Positions 1-12,480 of a stretch of DNA of 64,000 nt are shown here, piece by piece. Position 1 is the stretch's first letter. Each line of letters begins with the position of its first letter. The stretch comes from Megalopta genalis (lineage: Eukaryota; Arthropoda; Insecta; Hymenoptera; Halictidae), in the NCBI RefSeq assembly GCF_051020955.1, contig NW_027476199.1, positions 186,001-250,000 on the forward strand. The letters are read 5' to 3'. The notes below the pieces were generated by a model that was not told the DNA's origin, did no database searches, and saw only the letters and a list, made by a program, of their open reading frames with translations. Both the position numbers and the translations under genes were made by a program.

Positions 1-449
1 TAAGACAAGAATTTGAAGCTAAACTATTTGTTTCGCATGCAGATGAAGCTAAATCATTCTATATCACAAGTATTTGAAACCAAACCATTTGTTTCTCATG
101 GATTTGAAACTAAACCTTCGACTTAGCATTGATTTGAAGCTAAATCATGTGTTTCGCATGGATTTGAAGCTAACTCGTTTGTTTCGCATGCAGTTGAAGT
201 TAAATCATGTATAAAACAAGAACTTGAAGCTAAAGTATTTGTTTCGCATGGATTTAAAGCTAAACAATGTGTTTCAAATGAACTTGAAGATAAATCATGT
301 GTTTCGCATGGATTTGAAGCTAACTCGTTTGTTTCGCATGCAGTTGAAGCTAAATCATGCATAAAACAAGAATTTGATGCTAAACCATTTGTTTCGCGTT
401 GATTTGAGTCTAAGCCTTCCACTTCGCATTGATTTGAAGCTAAATCATG

Positions 450-2631
450 TGTTTCGCTTGAATTTGGAGCTAACTCGTTTGTTTTGCCTGCATTTGAAGC
501 TGAATCATGTATATCACAAGTATTTGAAGCTAAACCATTTGATTCGTTTGGACTTGAAGCTAAGCCTTCTACTTCGCATTAATTTGAAGCTAAATCATGT
601 GATTCGCGTGGATTTGAAGCTAATACGTCTGTTTCACATGCAGTTGAAGCTAATAATGTATATCACAAATATTTGACGCTGAACCATTTGTTTCGCATGG
701 ATGTGAAGCTAAGCCTTCTACTTCGGATTGATTTGAAGCGGAATCATGTGTTTCGCATGGATTTGAAGCTAACTCGTTTGTTTCGCATGCAGTTGAAGCT
801 AAATCATGTATATCACAAGTATTTGAATCTAAACCATTTGATTCTCATGAATATTAAGGTGAACCATGTGTATCGAATGAATTTGAGGTTAAATCATATG
901 TTTCGCTTGGATTTGAAGCTAACACGTCTCTTTCACATGCAGTTGAAGCTAAATCATGTATATCACAAATATTTGAAGCTGAACCATTTGTTTCGCATGG
1001 ATTCGAAGATAATCCTTCAACTTCGCTTGAAATTGAAGCTAAATCATGTGTTTCGTTTGGACTTGAAACTAACTCGATTGTTTCTGCTGCTTATGAAGCT
1101 AAATCATGTATAACACAAGTATTTGAAGCTAAACCATTTGATTCGTTTGGATTTGAAGCTAAGCCTTCTACTTCGCATGAATTTGAAGCTAAATCATGTG
1201 TTTCGCATGGATTTGAAGCTAACTCGATTGTTTCGCATGCAGTTGAAGCTACCTCATCTATATCACAATTATTTGAAGCCAAACCATTTGTTTCTCATGT
1301 ATTTGAAGCTAAGCCTTCTACTTCGCATTGATTTGAAGCTAAATCATGTGATTCGCATGGATTTGAAGCTAACTCGATTGTTTCGAGTGCATTTGAAGAT
1401 ATATCACTTATATCGCAATTATCTCAAGATAAATCATTTGTTTCTCTTGTATTTGACGCTAAGCCTTTTACTTCGCATGAATTTGAAGCTAAATCATGTG
1501 TTCCGTTTGGATTTGAAACTAACTCGACTGTTTCGGCTGCATATGAAACTAAATCATGTATAACACAAGTATTTGAAGCTAATCCATTTGATTCGCATGT
1601 ATTTTAAACTAAGCATTCTACTTCGCAATGATTTGAAGCTAAATCATGTGCTTCGTATGGATTTAAAGCTAACTCGTTTGTTTCGCATTCAGTTGAAGCT
1701 AAATCATGTATATCACAAGTATTTGAAGCTAACCCATTTATTTCGCATGGATTTGAAGCTAAGCCTTCTACTTCGCATTGATTTGAAGGTAAATCATGAT
1801 GTGTTTTGTAACTATCTCGTTTGTTTCGATTGCAGTTGAAGCTAAACCGTGTATAAAACAAGTATTTGAAGATAAATCATTCGATCCGCATGGATTAGAA
1901 GCTAACTCGATTGTTTCGAGAGCATTTGAAGCTATATCACTTATATCGCAATTATCTGAAGATAAATCATTTGTTTCTCATGTATTTGAAGCTAAGCCTT
2001 CTACTTCGCATTGATTTGAAGCTAAATCACGTGTTTCGCATGGATTTGAAGATAACTCGATTGTTTCGAGTGCATTTGAAGCTATATCACTTATATCGCA
2101 ATTATCTGAAGATAAATCATTTGTTTCCCATGTATTTGAAGCTAAGCCTTCTACTTCGCATTGATTTGATGCTAAATCATGTGATTCGCATGGATTTGAA
2201 GCGAACTCGATTGTTTCGAGTGCATTTGAAGCTATATCATTTATATTTCAATTATCTGAATATAAATCATTTGTTTCTCATGTATTTGAAGCTATGCCTT
2301 CTGCTTCGCATTGATTTGAAGCTAAATCACGCGTTCCGCGTGGATTTGGAGCTAACTCGTTTGTTTCGCATGCAGTTGAAGCTAAATCATGTATATCACA
2401 ATTATTTGAAGCTAAACCATGTCTCTCGCATGGATTTGAAGCTAAGGCTTCTACTTCGCATTGATTTGAAGCTAAATCATGTGTTTCGCATGGATTTGAA
2501 GCTAACTCGATTGTTTCGCATGCAGTTGAAGCTAAATCATGTATATCACAAGTATTTGAATCTAAACCATTTGATTCTCATGAATATTAAGGTGAACCAT
2601 GTGTATCGAATGAGTTTGAGGATAAATCATG
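450..2631 (+). repeat. 2,182-bp tandem block, copy 1
   Basis: It matches the next 2,182 bp with a constant offset of 2,182. That length is 73 monomers (2,190) minus 8. The shortfall is explained by a 7-bp deletion at about 1,794-1,812 and a one-base deletion at about 654 (GCTAATAATG for GCTAAATCATG), both also present in copy 2. The deletions therefore predate the duplication. The block includes a run of three HORs around 1,911-2,330 with TCGAGTGCAT or TCGAGAGCAT and TATCTGAAGATAAATC, intermediate between type I and type II. Confidence 0.88.
1780..1832 (+). repeat. Monomer pair with 7-bp deletion (diagnostic marker)
   Basis: Two adjacent monomers occupy 53 bases instead of 60. The sequence ATCATGATGTGTTTTGTAAC replaces the longer form seen at 14,742-14,801. 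Sister occurrences are at about 3,962, 5,695, 27,366 and 29,547. All five share the same breakpoint, which implies one deletion followed by duplication. Confidence 0.84.
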
Positions 2632-4813
2632 TGATTCGCTTGAATTTGGAGCTAACTCGTTTGTTTTGCCTGCATTTGAAGCTGAATCATGTATATCACA
2701 AGTATTTGAAGCTAAACCATTTGATTCGTTTGGACTTGAAGCTAAGCCTTCTACTACGCATTAATTTGAAGCTAAATCATGTGATTCGCGTGGATTTGAA
2801 GCTAATACGTCTGTTTCACATGCAGTTGAAGCTAATAATGTATATCACAAATATTTGACGCTGAACCATTTGTTTCGCATGGATGTGAAGCTAAGCCTTC
2901 TACTTCGGATTGATTTGAAGCGGAATCATGTGTTTCGCATGGATTTGAAGCTAACTCGTTTGTTTCGCATGCAGTTGAAGCTAAATCATGTATATCACAA
3001 GTATTTGAATCTAAACCATTTGATTCTCATGAATATTAAGGTGAACCATGTGTATCGAATGAATTTGAGGTTAAATCATATGTTTCGCTTGGATTTGAAG
3101 CTAACACGTCTGTTTCACATGCAGTTGAAGCTAAATCATGTATATCACAAATATTTGAAGCTGAACCATTTGTTTCGCATGGATTCGAAGATAATCCTTC
3201 AACTTCGCTTGAAATTGAAGCTAAATCATGTGTTTCGTTTGGACTTGAAACTAACTCGATTGTTTCTGCTGCTTATGAAGCTAAATCATGTATAACACAA
3301 GTATTTGAAGCTAAACCATTTGATTCGTTTGGATTTGAAGCTAAGCCTTCTACTTCGCATGAATTTGAAGCTAAATCATGTGTTTCGCATGGATTTGAAG
3401 CTAACTCGATTGTTTCGCATGCAGTTGAAGCTACCTCATCTATATCACAATTATTTGAAGCCAAACCATTTGTTTCTCATGTATTTGAAGCTAAGCCTTC
3501 TACTTCGCATTGATTTGAAGCTAAATCATGTGATTCGCATGGATTTGAAGCTAACTCGATTGTTTCGAGTGCATTTGAAGCTATATCACTTATATCGCAA
3601 TTATCTCAAGATAAATCATTTGTTTCTCTTGTATTTGACGCTAAGCCTTCTACTTCGCATGAATTTGAAGCTAAATCATGTGTTCCGTTTGGATTTGAAA
3701 CTAACTCGACTGTTTCGGCTGCATATGAAACTAAATCATGTATAACACAAGTATTTGAAGCTAAACCATTTGATTCGCATGTATCTGAAACTAAGCATTC
3801 TACTTCGCAATGATTTGAAGCTAAATCATGTGCTTCGTATGGATTTAAAGCTAACTCGTTTGTTTCGCATTCAGTTGAAGCTAAATCATGTATATCACAA
3901 GTATTTGAAGCTAACCCATTTATTTCGCATGGATTTGAAGCTAAGCCTTCTACTTCGCATTGATTTGAAGGTAAATCATGATGTGTTTTGTAACTATCTC
4001 GTTTGTTTCGATTGCAGTTGAAGCTAAACCGTGTATAAAACAAGTATTTGAAGATAAATCATTCGATCCGCATGGATTAGAAGCTAACTCGATTGTTTCG
4101 AGAGCATTTGAAGCTATATCACTTATATCGCAATTATCTGAAGATAAATCATTTGTTTCTCATGTATTTGAAGCTAAGCCTTCTACTTCGCATTGATTTG
4201 AAGCTAAATCACGTGTTTCGCATGGATTTGAAGATAACTCGATTGTTTCGAGTGCATTTGAAGCTATATCACTTATATCGCAATTATCTGAAGATAAATC
4301 ATTTGTTTCCCATGTATTTGAAGCTAAGCCTTCTACTTCGCATTGATTTGATGCTAAATCATGTGATTCGCATGGATTTGAAGCGAACTCGATTGTTTCG
4401 AGTGCATTTGAAGCTATATCATTTATATTTCAATTATCTGAATATAAATCATTTGTTTCTCATGTATTTGAAGCTATGCCTTCTGCTTCGCATTGATTTG
4501 AAGCTAAATCACGCGTTCCGCGTGGATTTGGAGCTAACTCGTTTGTTTCGCATGCAGTTGAAGCTAAATCATGTATATCACAATTATTTGAAGCTAAACC
4601 ATGTCTCTCGCATGGATTTGAAGCTAAGGCTTCTACTTCGCATTGATTTGAAGCTAAATCATGTGTTTCGCATGGATTTGAAGCTAACTCGATTGTTTCG
4701 CATGCAGTTGAAGCTAAATCATGTATATCACAAGTATTTGAATCTAAACCATTTGATTCTCATGAATATTAAGGTGAACCATGTGTATCGAATGAGTTTG
4801 AGGATAAATCATG
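2632..4813 (+). repeat. 2,182-bp tandem block, copy 2
   Basis: Near-identical to 450-2,631. The right end is set where copy 1 continues with GATTCGCTTGAATTTGG and this copy continues with GATTCGCATGGATTTG. A truncated third copy of its middle part follows at about 5,595-5,940, offset 1,733 (58 monomers minus the same 7-bp deletion). The pair recurs as 26,186-28,217 and 28,218-30,398 in SD1 copy 2. Confidence 0.87.
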
Positions 4814-5594
4814 TGATTCGCATGGATTTGAAGCTAACTTGTTTGTTTTGCCTGCATTTGTAGCTGAATCATGTATATCGCAAGTATTTGAAGCTAAACC
4901 ATTTGATTCGCATGTATTTGAAACTAAGCATTCTACTTCGCAATGATTTGAAGCTAAATCATGTGCTTCGTATGGATTTAAAGCTAACTCGTTTGTTTCG
5001 CATGCAGCTGAAGTTAAATCATGTATAAAACAAGAATTTGAAGCTAAACTATTTGTTTCGCATCGATTTGAAGCTAAACAATGTTTTTCGAATGAATTTG
5101 AAGATAAATCATGTGTTTCGCATGGATTTGAAGCTAACTCGATTGTTTCGCATGCTGTTGAAGCTAACTCATCTATATCACAAGTATTTGAAGCCAAACC
5201 ATTTGTTTCTCATGGATGTGAAACTAAGCCTTCTACTTAGCATTGATTTGAAGCTAAATCATGTGTTACGCATGGATTTTAAGCTAACTCGTTTGTTTCG
5301 CATGCAGTTGAAGCTCAATCATGTATAAAACAAGAATTTGATGCTAAACCATCTGTTTCGCGTGGATTTGAAGCTAAGCCTTCCACTTCGCTTTGATTTG
5401 AAGCTAAATCATGTGTTTCGCTTGGTTTCGAAGCTAATACGTCTGTTTCACACGCAGTTGAAGCTAAATCATGTATATCACAAATATTTGAAGCTGAACC
5501 ATTTGTTTCGCATGGATGTGAAGCTAAGCCTTCTACTTCGGATTGATTTGAAGCTGAATCATGAGTTTCGCTTGGATTTGAAAGTAACTCGTTT

Positions 5595-5940
5595 GTTTCG
5601 CATTCAGTTGAAGCTAAATCATGTATATCACAAGTATTTGAAGCTAACCCATTTGTTTCGCATGGATTTGAAGCTAAGCCTTCTACTTCGCATTGATTTG
5701 AAGGTAAATCATGATGTGTTTTGTAACTATCTCGTTTGTTTCGATTGCAGTTGAAGCTAAACCGTGTATAAAACAAGTATTTGAAGATAAATCATTCGAT
5801 CCGCATGGATTAGAAGCTAACTCGATTGTTTCGAGAGCATTTGAAGCTATATCACTTATATCGCAATTATCTGAAGATAAATCATTTGTTTCTCATGTAT
5901 TTGAAGCTAAGCATTCTACTTCGCATTGATTTGAAGCTAA
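5595..5940 (+). repeat. Partial third copy of the 2,182-bp block
   Basis: It carries the diagnostic 7-bp deletion (about 5,709-5,727) and the following rare monomers ACCGTGTATAAAACAAG and TCATTCGATCCGCATGG. Those monomers are otherwise found only at 1.8, 4.0, 27.4 and 29.6 kb and, without the deletion, at 14.8 and 24.6 kb. Similarity to the full blocks stops at about 5,940. Confidence 0.8.
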
Positions 5941-6020
5941 ATCATGTGATTCGCATGGATTTGAAGCTAACTCGATTGTTTCGAGTGCAGTTGTAGCTAA
6001 CTCATCTATATCACAATTAT

Positions 6021-6620
6021 TTGAGGCCAAACCATTTGTTTCTCATGGATTTGAAACTAAGCCTTCTACTTAGCATTGATTTGAAGCTAAATCATGTGTT
6101 TCGCATGGATTTGAAGCTAACTCGTTTGTTTCGCATGCAGTTGAAGCTAAATCATGTATATCACAAGTATTTGAAACTGAACCATTTGATTCGCATGAAT
6201 ATTAAGGTGAACCATTTGTATCGAATGAAGTTGTGGCTAAATCATGTGTTTCGAATCGATTTGAAGCTAACTCGTTTGTTTCGCACGCAGTTGAAGCTAA
6301 CTCATCTATATCACAATTATTTGAAGCCAAACCATTTGTTTCTCATGGATTTGAAACTAAGCCTTCTACTTAGCATTGATTTGAAGCTAAATCATGTGTT
6401 TCGCATGGATTTGAAGCTAACTCGTTTGTTTCGCATGCAGTTGAAGCTAAATCATGTATATCACAAGTATTTGAAACTGAACCATTTGATTCGCATGAAT
6501 ATTAAGGTGAACCATTTGTATCGAATGAAGTTGTGGCTAAATCATGTGTTTCGAATCGATTTGAAGCTAACTCGTTTGTTTCGCACGCAGTTGAAGCTAA
6601 ATCATGTATAAAACAAGAAT
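6021..6620 (+). repeat. 300-bp (two-HOR) tandem duplication
   Basis: 6,021-6,320 and 6,321-6,620 match at an offset of 300. Both contain the variant TACTTAGCATTG and the AATATTAAGGTGAACC monomer. The pair recurs at 16,065-16,664 in SD3 copy 2 and again in the 8.5-9.1 kb region. Confidence 0.85.
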
Positions 6621-8536
6621 TTGAAGCTAAATTATTTGTTTCGCATGGATTCGAAGATAAGCCTTCTACTTCGCATTGATTTGAAGCTAAATCATGTGTT
6701 TCGCTTGGATGTGAAGCTAACGTGTTTTCTTCGCATGCAGTTGAAGCTAATTCATGCATAGAACAAGAATTTGAAGCTAAACTATTTGTTTCGCATGGAT
6801 TTGAAGCTAAACAATGTGCTTCGAATGAATTTGAAGCTAAATCATGTGTTTCGCATGGATTTGAAGCTAACTCGTTTGTTTCGCATGCAGTTGAAGCTAA
6901 ATCATCTATATCACAAATATTTGAAGCCAAACCATTTGTTTCTCATGGATGTGAAACTAAGCCTTCTACTTAGCATTGATTTGAAGCTAAATCATGTGTT
7001 ACGCATGGATTTTAAGCTAACTCGTTTGTTTCGCATGCGGTTGAAGCTCAATCATGTATAAAACAAGAATTTGATGCTAAACCATCTGTTTCGCGTGGAT
7101 TTGAAGCTATGTCTTCCACTTCGCTTTGATTTGAAGCTAAATCATGTGTTTCGCATGGATTTGAAGCTAACTCGTTTGTTTCACGTGCATTTGAAGCTAT
7201 ATCATGTATATCACAAGTATTTGAAACTAAACCATTTATTTCGCATGGATTCGAAGATAAGCATTCTACTTCGCATTGATTTGAAGCTAAATCATGTGTT
7301 TCGCGTGGATTTGAAGCTAACTCGTTTGTTTCGCATGCAGTTGAAGCTAAATCATGTATATCACAAGTATTTGAAGCTAAACCATTTGATTCGCATGGAT
7401 TCGAAGATAAGCCTTCTACTTCGCACGAATTTGAAGCTAAATCATGTCTTTCGTTTGGATTTGAAGGTAACTCGTTAGTTTAACCTGCATTTGAAGCTAT
7501 ATCATGTATATCACAAGTATTTGAAGCTAAACCATTTGTTTCGCATGGATTCGAAGATAAGCATTCTACTTCGCATTGATTTGAAGCTAAATCATGTTTT
7601 TCGCAGGGATTTGAAGCTAACTCGTTCATTTCGCCAGCATTTGAAGCTAAATCATTTATATCACAAGTATTTGAAGCTAAACCATATGATTCGCATGGAT
7701 TTGAAGATAAGCCTTCTACTTCGCATGAATTTGAAGCTAAATCATGTCTTTCGTTTGGATTTGAAACTAACTCGATTGTTTCGGCTGGATATGAAGCTAA
7801 ATCATGTACATCACAAGTATTTGAAGCTAAAGCATTTGATTCGCATGGATTTGAAGCTAAGCCTTCTACTTCGCATTGATTTGAAGCTAAATCAGGTGTT
7901 TCTCTTGGATTTGAAGCTAACTCGTTATCTTCACCTGCATTTGAAGCTATATCATGTATATCACAAGTATTTGAAGCTAAACCATTTGTTTCGCATGGAT
8001 TCGAAGATAAGCATTCTACTTCGCATTGATTTGAAGCTAAATCATGTGTTTCGAATGGATTTGAAACTAAATCATGTGCTTCGCTTGGATTTGAAGATAA
8101 CTCGCTTGATCCGCATGCAGTTGAAGCTAAATCATGTATAACACAAGTATTTGTAGCTGAACCATTTGATCCGCATGAATATTAATTTAAACCCCGTCTT
8201 TCGCATGAATATTAAGATAAAACATGTGTTTCGCATGAATATGAAGCTAAATGGTGTGTTTCACGTGGATTCGAAGCTAACTCGTTTGTTTCGCCTGCAT
8301 TTGAAGCTATATCACTTATATCACAAGTATTTGATGCTAATCATGTGTGTCACATGGATTCGAATCTAAACCTTCTACTTCGCATTGATTTGAAGCTACA
8401 TCTAGTGTTTCGCTTGGATTTGAAGCTAACACGTCTGTTTCACATGCAGTTGAAGCTAAATCATGTATATCACAAATATTTGAAGCTGAACCATTTGTTT
8501 CGCATGGATTTGAAGCTAAGCCTTCTACTTCGGATT
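6078..8536 (+). repeat. 2,459-bp block, copy 1
   Basis: It aligns to 8,537 onward at an offset of 2,459, which is 82 monomers minus one base. The missing base is at about 8,341 (GATGCTAATCATG for GATGCTAAATCATG). It includes the unusual run CCGCATGAATATTAATTTAAACC near 8,170 and two other AATATTAAG or AATATGAAG monomers. Confidence 0.82.
7278..7427 (+). repeat. Type I 150-bp higher-order repeat (representative copy, monomers A-B-C-D-E)
   Basis: Five successive 30-bp monomers form the type I unit. A (7278-7307) has centre AAATCATGTG. B (7308-7337) has AACTCGTTTG. C (7338-7367) begins CAGTTGAAG and ends TATATCACAAG. D (7368-7397) begins TATTTGAAG with centre AAACCATTTG. E (7398-7427) has centre AAGCCTTCTACTTCG. 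The same A-B-C-D-E order recurs throughout the first 34 kb. Variants include monomer D or E replaced by a form with AATATTAAGG, and C with TATAAAACAAG or TATAACACAAG. The B/C junction often forms the palindrome GCATGC. Monomer identity at one position is more alike between HORs than between neighbours, which defines a true higher-order repeat. Confidence 0.92.
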
Positions 8537-10480
8537 GATTTGAAGCTAAATCATGTGTTTCGCATGGATTTGAAGCTAACTCGTTTGTTTCGCATGCAGT
8601 TGAAGCTAAATCATGTATATCACAAGTATTTGAAACTGAACCATTTGATTCGCATGAATATTAAGGTGAACCATTTGTATCGAATGAAGTTGTGGCTAAA
8701 TCATGTGTTTCGAATCGATTTGAAGCTAACTCGTTTGTTTCGCACGCAGTTGAAGCTAACTCATCTATATCACAATTATTTGAAGCCAAACCATTTGTTT
8801 CTCATGGATTTGAAACTAAGCCTTCTACTTAGCATTGATTTGAAGCTAAATCATGTGTTTCGCATGGATTTGAAGCTAACTCGTTTGTTTCGCATGCAGT
8901 TGAAGCTAAATCATGTATATCACAAGTATTTGAAACTGAACCATTTGATTCGCATGAATATTAAGGTGAACCATTTGTATCGAATGAAGTTGTGGCTAAA
9001 TCATGTGTTTCGAATCGATTTGAAGCTAACTCGTTTGTTTCGCACGCAGTTGAAGCTAAATCATGTATAAAACAAGAATTTGAAGCTAAATTATTTGTTT
9101 CGCATGGATTCGAAGATAAGCCTTCTACTTCGCATTGATTTGAAGCTAAATCATGTGTTTCGCTTGGATCTGAAGCTAACGTGTTTTCTTCGCATGCAGT
9201 TGAAGCTAAATCATGCATAGAACAAGAATTTGAAGCTAAACTATTTGTTTCGCATGGATTTGAAGCTAAACAATGTGCTTCGAATGAATTTGAAGCTAAA
9301 TCATGTGTTTCGCATGGATTTGAAGCTAACTCGTTTGTTTCGCATGCAGTTGAAGCTAAATCATCTATATCACAAATATTTGAAGCCAAACCATTTGTTT
9401 CTCATGGATGTGAAACTAAGCCTTCTACTTAGCATTGATTTGAAGCTAAATCATGTGTTACGCATGGATTTTAAGCTAACTCGTTTGTTTCGCATGCGGT
9501 TGAAGCTCAATCATGTATAAAACAAGAATTTGATGCTAAACCATCTGTTTCGCGTGGATTTGAAGCTATGTCTTCCACTTCGCTTTGATTTGAAGCTAAA
9601 TCATGTGTTTCGCATGGATTTGAAGCTAACTCGTTTGTTTCACGTGCATTTGAAGCTATATCATGTATATCACAAGTATTTGAAACTAAACCATTTATTT
9701 CGCATGGATTCGAAGATAAGCATTCTACTTCGCATTGATTTGAAGCTAAATCATGTGTTTCGCGTGGATGTAAAGCTAACTCGTTTGTTTCGCATGCAGT
9801 TGAAGCTAAATCATGTATATCACAAGTATTTGAAGCTAAACCATTTATTTCGCATGGATTCGAAGATAAGCATTCTACTTCGCATTGATTTAAAGCTAAA
9901 TCAAGTGTTTCGCATGGATTTGAAGCTAACTCGTTCATTTTGCTTGCATTTGAAGCTAAATCATTTATATCAAAAGTATTTGAAGCTAAACCATTTGATT
10001 CGCATGGATTCGAAGATAAGCCTTCTACTTCGCACGAATTTGAAGCTAAATCATGTCTTTCGTTTGGATTTGAAGCTAACTCGTTAGTTTAACCTGCATT
10101 TGAAGCTATATCATGTATATCACAAGTATTTGAAGCTAAACCATTTGTTTCGCATGGATTCGAAGATAAGCATTCTACTTCGCATTGATTTGAAGCTAAA
10201 TCATGTTTTTCGCAGGGATTTGAAGCTAACTCGTTCATTTCACCAGCATTTGAAGCTAAATCATTTATATCACAAGTATTTGAAGCTAAACCATATGATT
10301 CGCATGGATTTGAAGATAAGCCTTCTACTTCGCATGAATTTGAAGCTAAATCATGTCTTTCGTTTGGATTTGAAACTAACTCGATTGTTTCGGCTGGATA
10401 TGAAGCTAAATCATGTACATCACAAGTATTTGAAGCTAAAGCATTTGATTCGCATGGATTTGAAGCTAAGCCTTCTACTT
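8537..10480 (+). repeat. 2,459-bp block, copy 2 (partial, with one extra 150-bp HOR)
   Basis: The offset to copy 1 is 2,459 up to about 9,830 and 2,609 afterward. One full HOR was therefore gained near 9,840-9,990 (or lost in copy 1). Similarity fades at about 10,480, where copy 1 reads ATCAGGTGTTTCTCTTGG and this copy does not. Confidence 0.8.
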
Positions 10481-11499
10481 CGGATTGATTTGAAGCTAAA
10501 TCATGTGTTTCGCATGGAATTGAAGCTAACTCGTTTGTTTCGCATGCATTTGAAGTTAAATCATGTATAAAACAAGAATTTGAAGCTAAACTATTTGTTT
10601 CGCATGGATTTAGAGCTAAACAATGTGTTTCGAATGAACTTGAAGATAAATCATGTGTTTCGCATGGATTTGAAGCTAACTCGATTGTTTCGCATGCAGT
10701 TGAAGCTAAATCATGTATAAAACAAGAATTTGAAGCTAAACTATTTGTTTCGCATGGATTTGAAGCTAAACAATGTGCTTTGAATGAATTTGAAGCTAAA
10801 TCATGTGTTTCGCTTGAATTTGGAGCTTACTCGTTTGTTTTGCCTGCATTTGAAGCTGAATCATGTATATCACAAGTATTTGAAGCTAAACCATTTAATT
10901 CGTTTGGACTTGAAGCTAAGCCTTCTACTTCACATTAATTTGAAGCTAAATCATGTGTTTCGCTTGGATTTGAAGCTAATACGTCTGTTTCACATGCAGT
11001 TGAAGCTAAATCATGCATAAAACAAGAATTTGAAGCTAAACTATTTGTTTCGCATGGATTTGAAGCTAAACAATGTGCTTCGTATGAATTTGAAGCTGAA
11101 TCATGTCCTTCGTTTGGATTTGAAAGTAACTCGTTTGTTTCGCATGCAGTTGAAGCTAAATCATGTATATCACAAGTATTTGAAACTAAACCTTCTGATT
11201 CGCATGAATATTAAGGTGATCCATGTGTATCGAATGAGTTTGAGGATAAATCATGTGATTCGCATGGATTTGAAGCTAACTTGTTTGTTTTGCCTGCATT
11301 TGTAGCTGAATCATGTATATCGCAAGTATTTGAAGCTAAACCATTTGATTCGTTTGTACTTGAAGCTAAGCCTTCTACTTCGCATTAGTTTGAAGCTAAA
11401 TCATGTGGTTCGTTTGGATTTGAAACTAACTCGCTTGATTCGCATGCAGTTGAAGCTAAATCATGTATATCACAAATATTTGAAGCTGAACCATTTGTT
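10450..11499 (+). repeat. 1,050-bp (seven-HOR) tandem block, copy 1
   Basis: It matches 11,500-12,480 at an offset of exactly 1,050 (35 monomers, 7 HORs). Shared rare features are GAATTTGGAGCTTACTCG, TCATGCATAAAACAAG and AATATTAAGGTG. Private differences include AGAGC versus AAAGC near 10,610 and 11,660. The same pair is present in SD3 copy 2 (about 20,200-22,225). Only a single copy is present at about 32,000-32,980. Confidence 0.87.
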
Positions 11500-12480
11500 T
11501 CGCATGGATTTGAAGCTAAGCCTTCTACTTCGGATTGATTTGAAGCTAAATCATGTGTTTCGCATGGATTTGAAGCTAACTCGTTTGTTTCGCATGCATT
11601 TGAAGTTAAATCATGTATAAAACAAGAATTTGAAGCTAAACTATTTGTTTCGCATGGATTTAAAGCTAAACAATGTGTTTCGAATGAACTTGAAGATAAA
11701 TCATGTGTTTCGCATGGATTTGAAGCTAACTCGATTGTTTCGCATGCAGTTGAAGCTAAATCATGTATAAAACAAGAATTTGAAGCTAAACTATTTGTTT
11801 CGCATGGATTTGAAGCTAAACAATGTGCTTTGAATGAATTTGAAGCTAAATCATGTGTTTCGCTTGAATTTGGAGCTTACTCGTTTGTTTTGCCTGCATT
11901 TGAAGCTGAATCATGTATATCACAAGTATTTGAAGCTAAACCATTTAATTCGTTTGGACTTGAAGCTAAGCCTTCTACTTCACATTAATTTGAAGCTAAA
12001 TCATGTGTTTCGCTTGGATTTGAAGCTAATACGTCTGTTTCACATGCAGTTGAAGCTAAATCATGCATAAAACAAGAATTTGAAGCTAAACTATTTGTTT
12101 CGCATGGATTTGAAGCTAAACAATGTGCTTCGTATGAATTTGAAGCTGAATCATTTCCTTCGCTTGGATTTGAAAGTAACTCGTTTGTTTCGCATGCAGT
12201 TGAAGCTAAATCATGTATATCACAAGTATTTGAAACTAAACCTTCTGATTCCCATGAATATTAAGGTGAACCATGTGTATCGAATGAGTTTGAGGATAAA
12301 TCATGTGATTCGCATGGATTTGAAGCTAACTTGTTTGTTTTGCCTGCATTTGTAGCTGAATCATGTATATCGCAAGTATTTGAAGCTAAACCATTTGATT
12401 CGTTTGTACTTGAAGCTAAGCCTTCTACTTCGCATTAGTTTGAAGCTAAATCATGTGGTTCGTTTGGATTTGAAACTAAC
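11500..12480 (+). repeat. 1,050-bp tandem block, copy 2
   Basis: Second copy of 10,450-11,499. It diverges at about 12,480, where it continues ACTCGATTGTTTCGGCTGC and copy 1 continues ACTCGCTTGATTCGCATGC. It carries CATTTCCTTCGCTTGG where copy 1 has CATGTCCTTCGTTTGG. Confidence 0.85.

Larger units (their letters stand above)
1..5250 (+). repeat. Segmental duplication SD1, copy 1 (edge-truncated on the left)
   Basis: This block matches 25,738-30,835 almost base for base. The offset is 25,737 at the edge and 25,736 after an extra t near position 57. It falls to 25,586 after one 150-bp HOR that is present here (about 822-971) but absent there. It falls again to 25,585 after a one-base deletion in the other copy near 29,258. 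Similarity ends near 5,260, where this copy reads GTGTTACGCATGGATTTT and the other does not. The first 120 bp also match the end of the ~10-kb block (16.0 kb and 25.7 kb), so the sequence left of the window probably belongs to another such block. Confidence 0.9.

Noticed and set aside
1911..2858. 315-codon forward open frame, also at 27,497-28,444
   Set aside because: It is duplicated together with the whole 2,182-bp block and begins and ends at ordinary monomer variants. Nothing separates it from the surrounding satellite.
6021..6620. Inverted repeats or hairpins, including GCATGC and AAGCTT sites
   Set aside because: Only very short palindromes inherent to the monomer were seen. They do not form extended dyads and are explained by the repeat itself.
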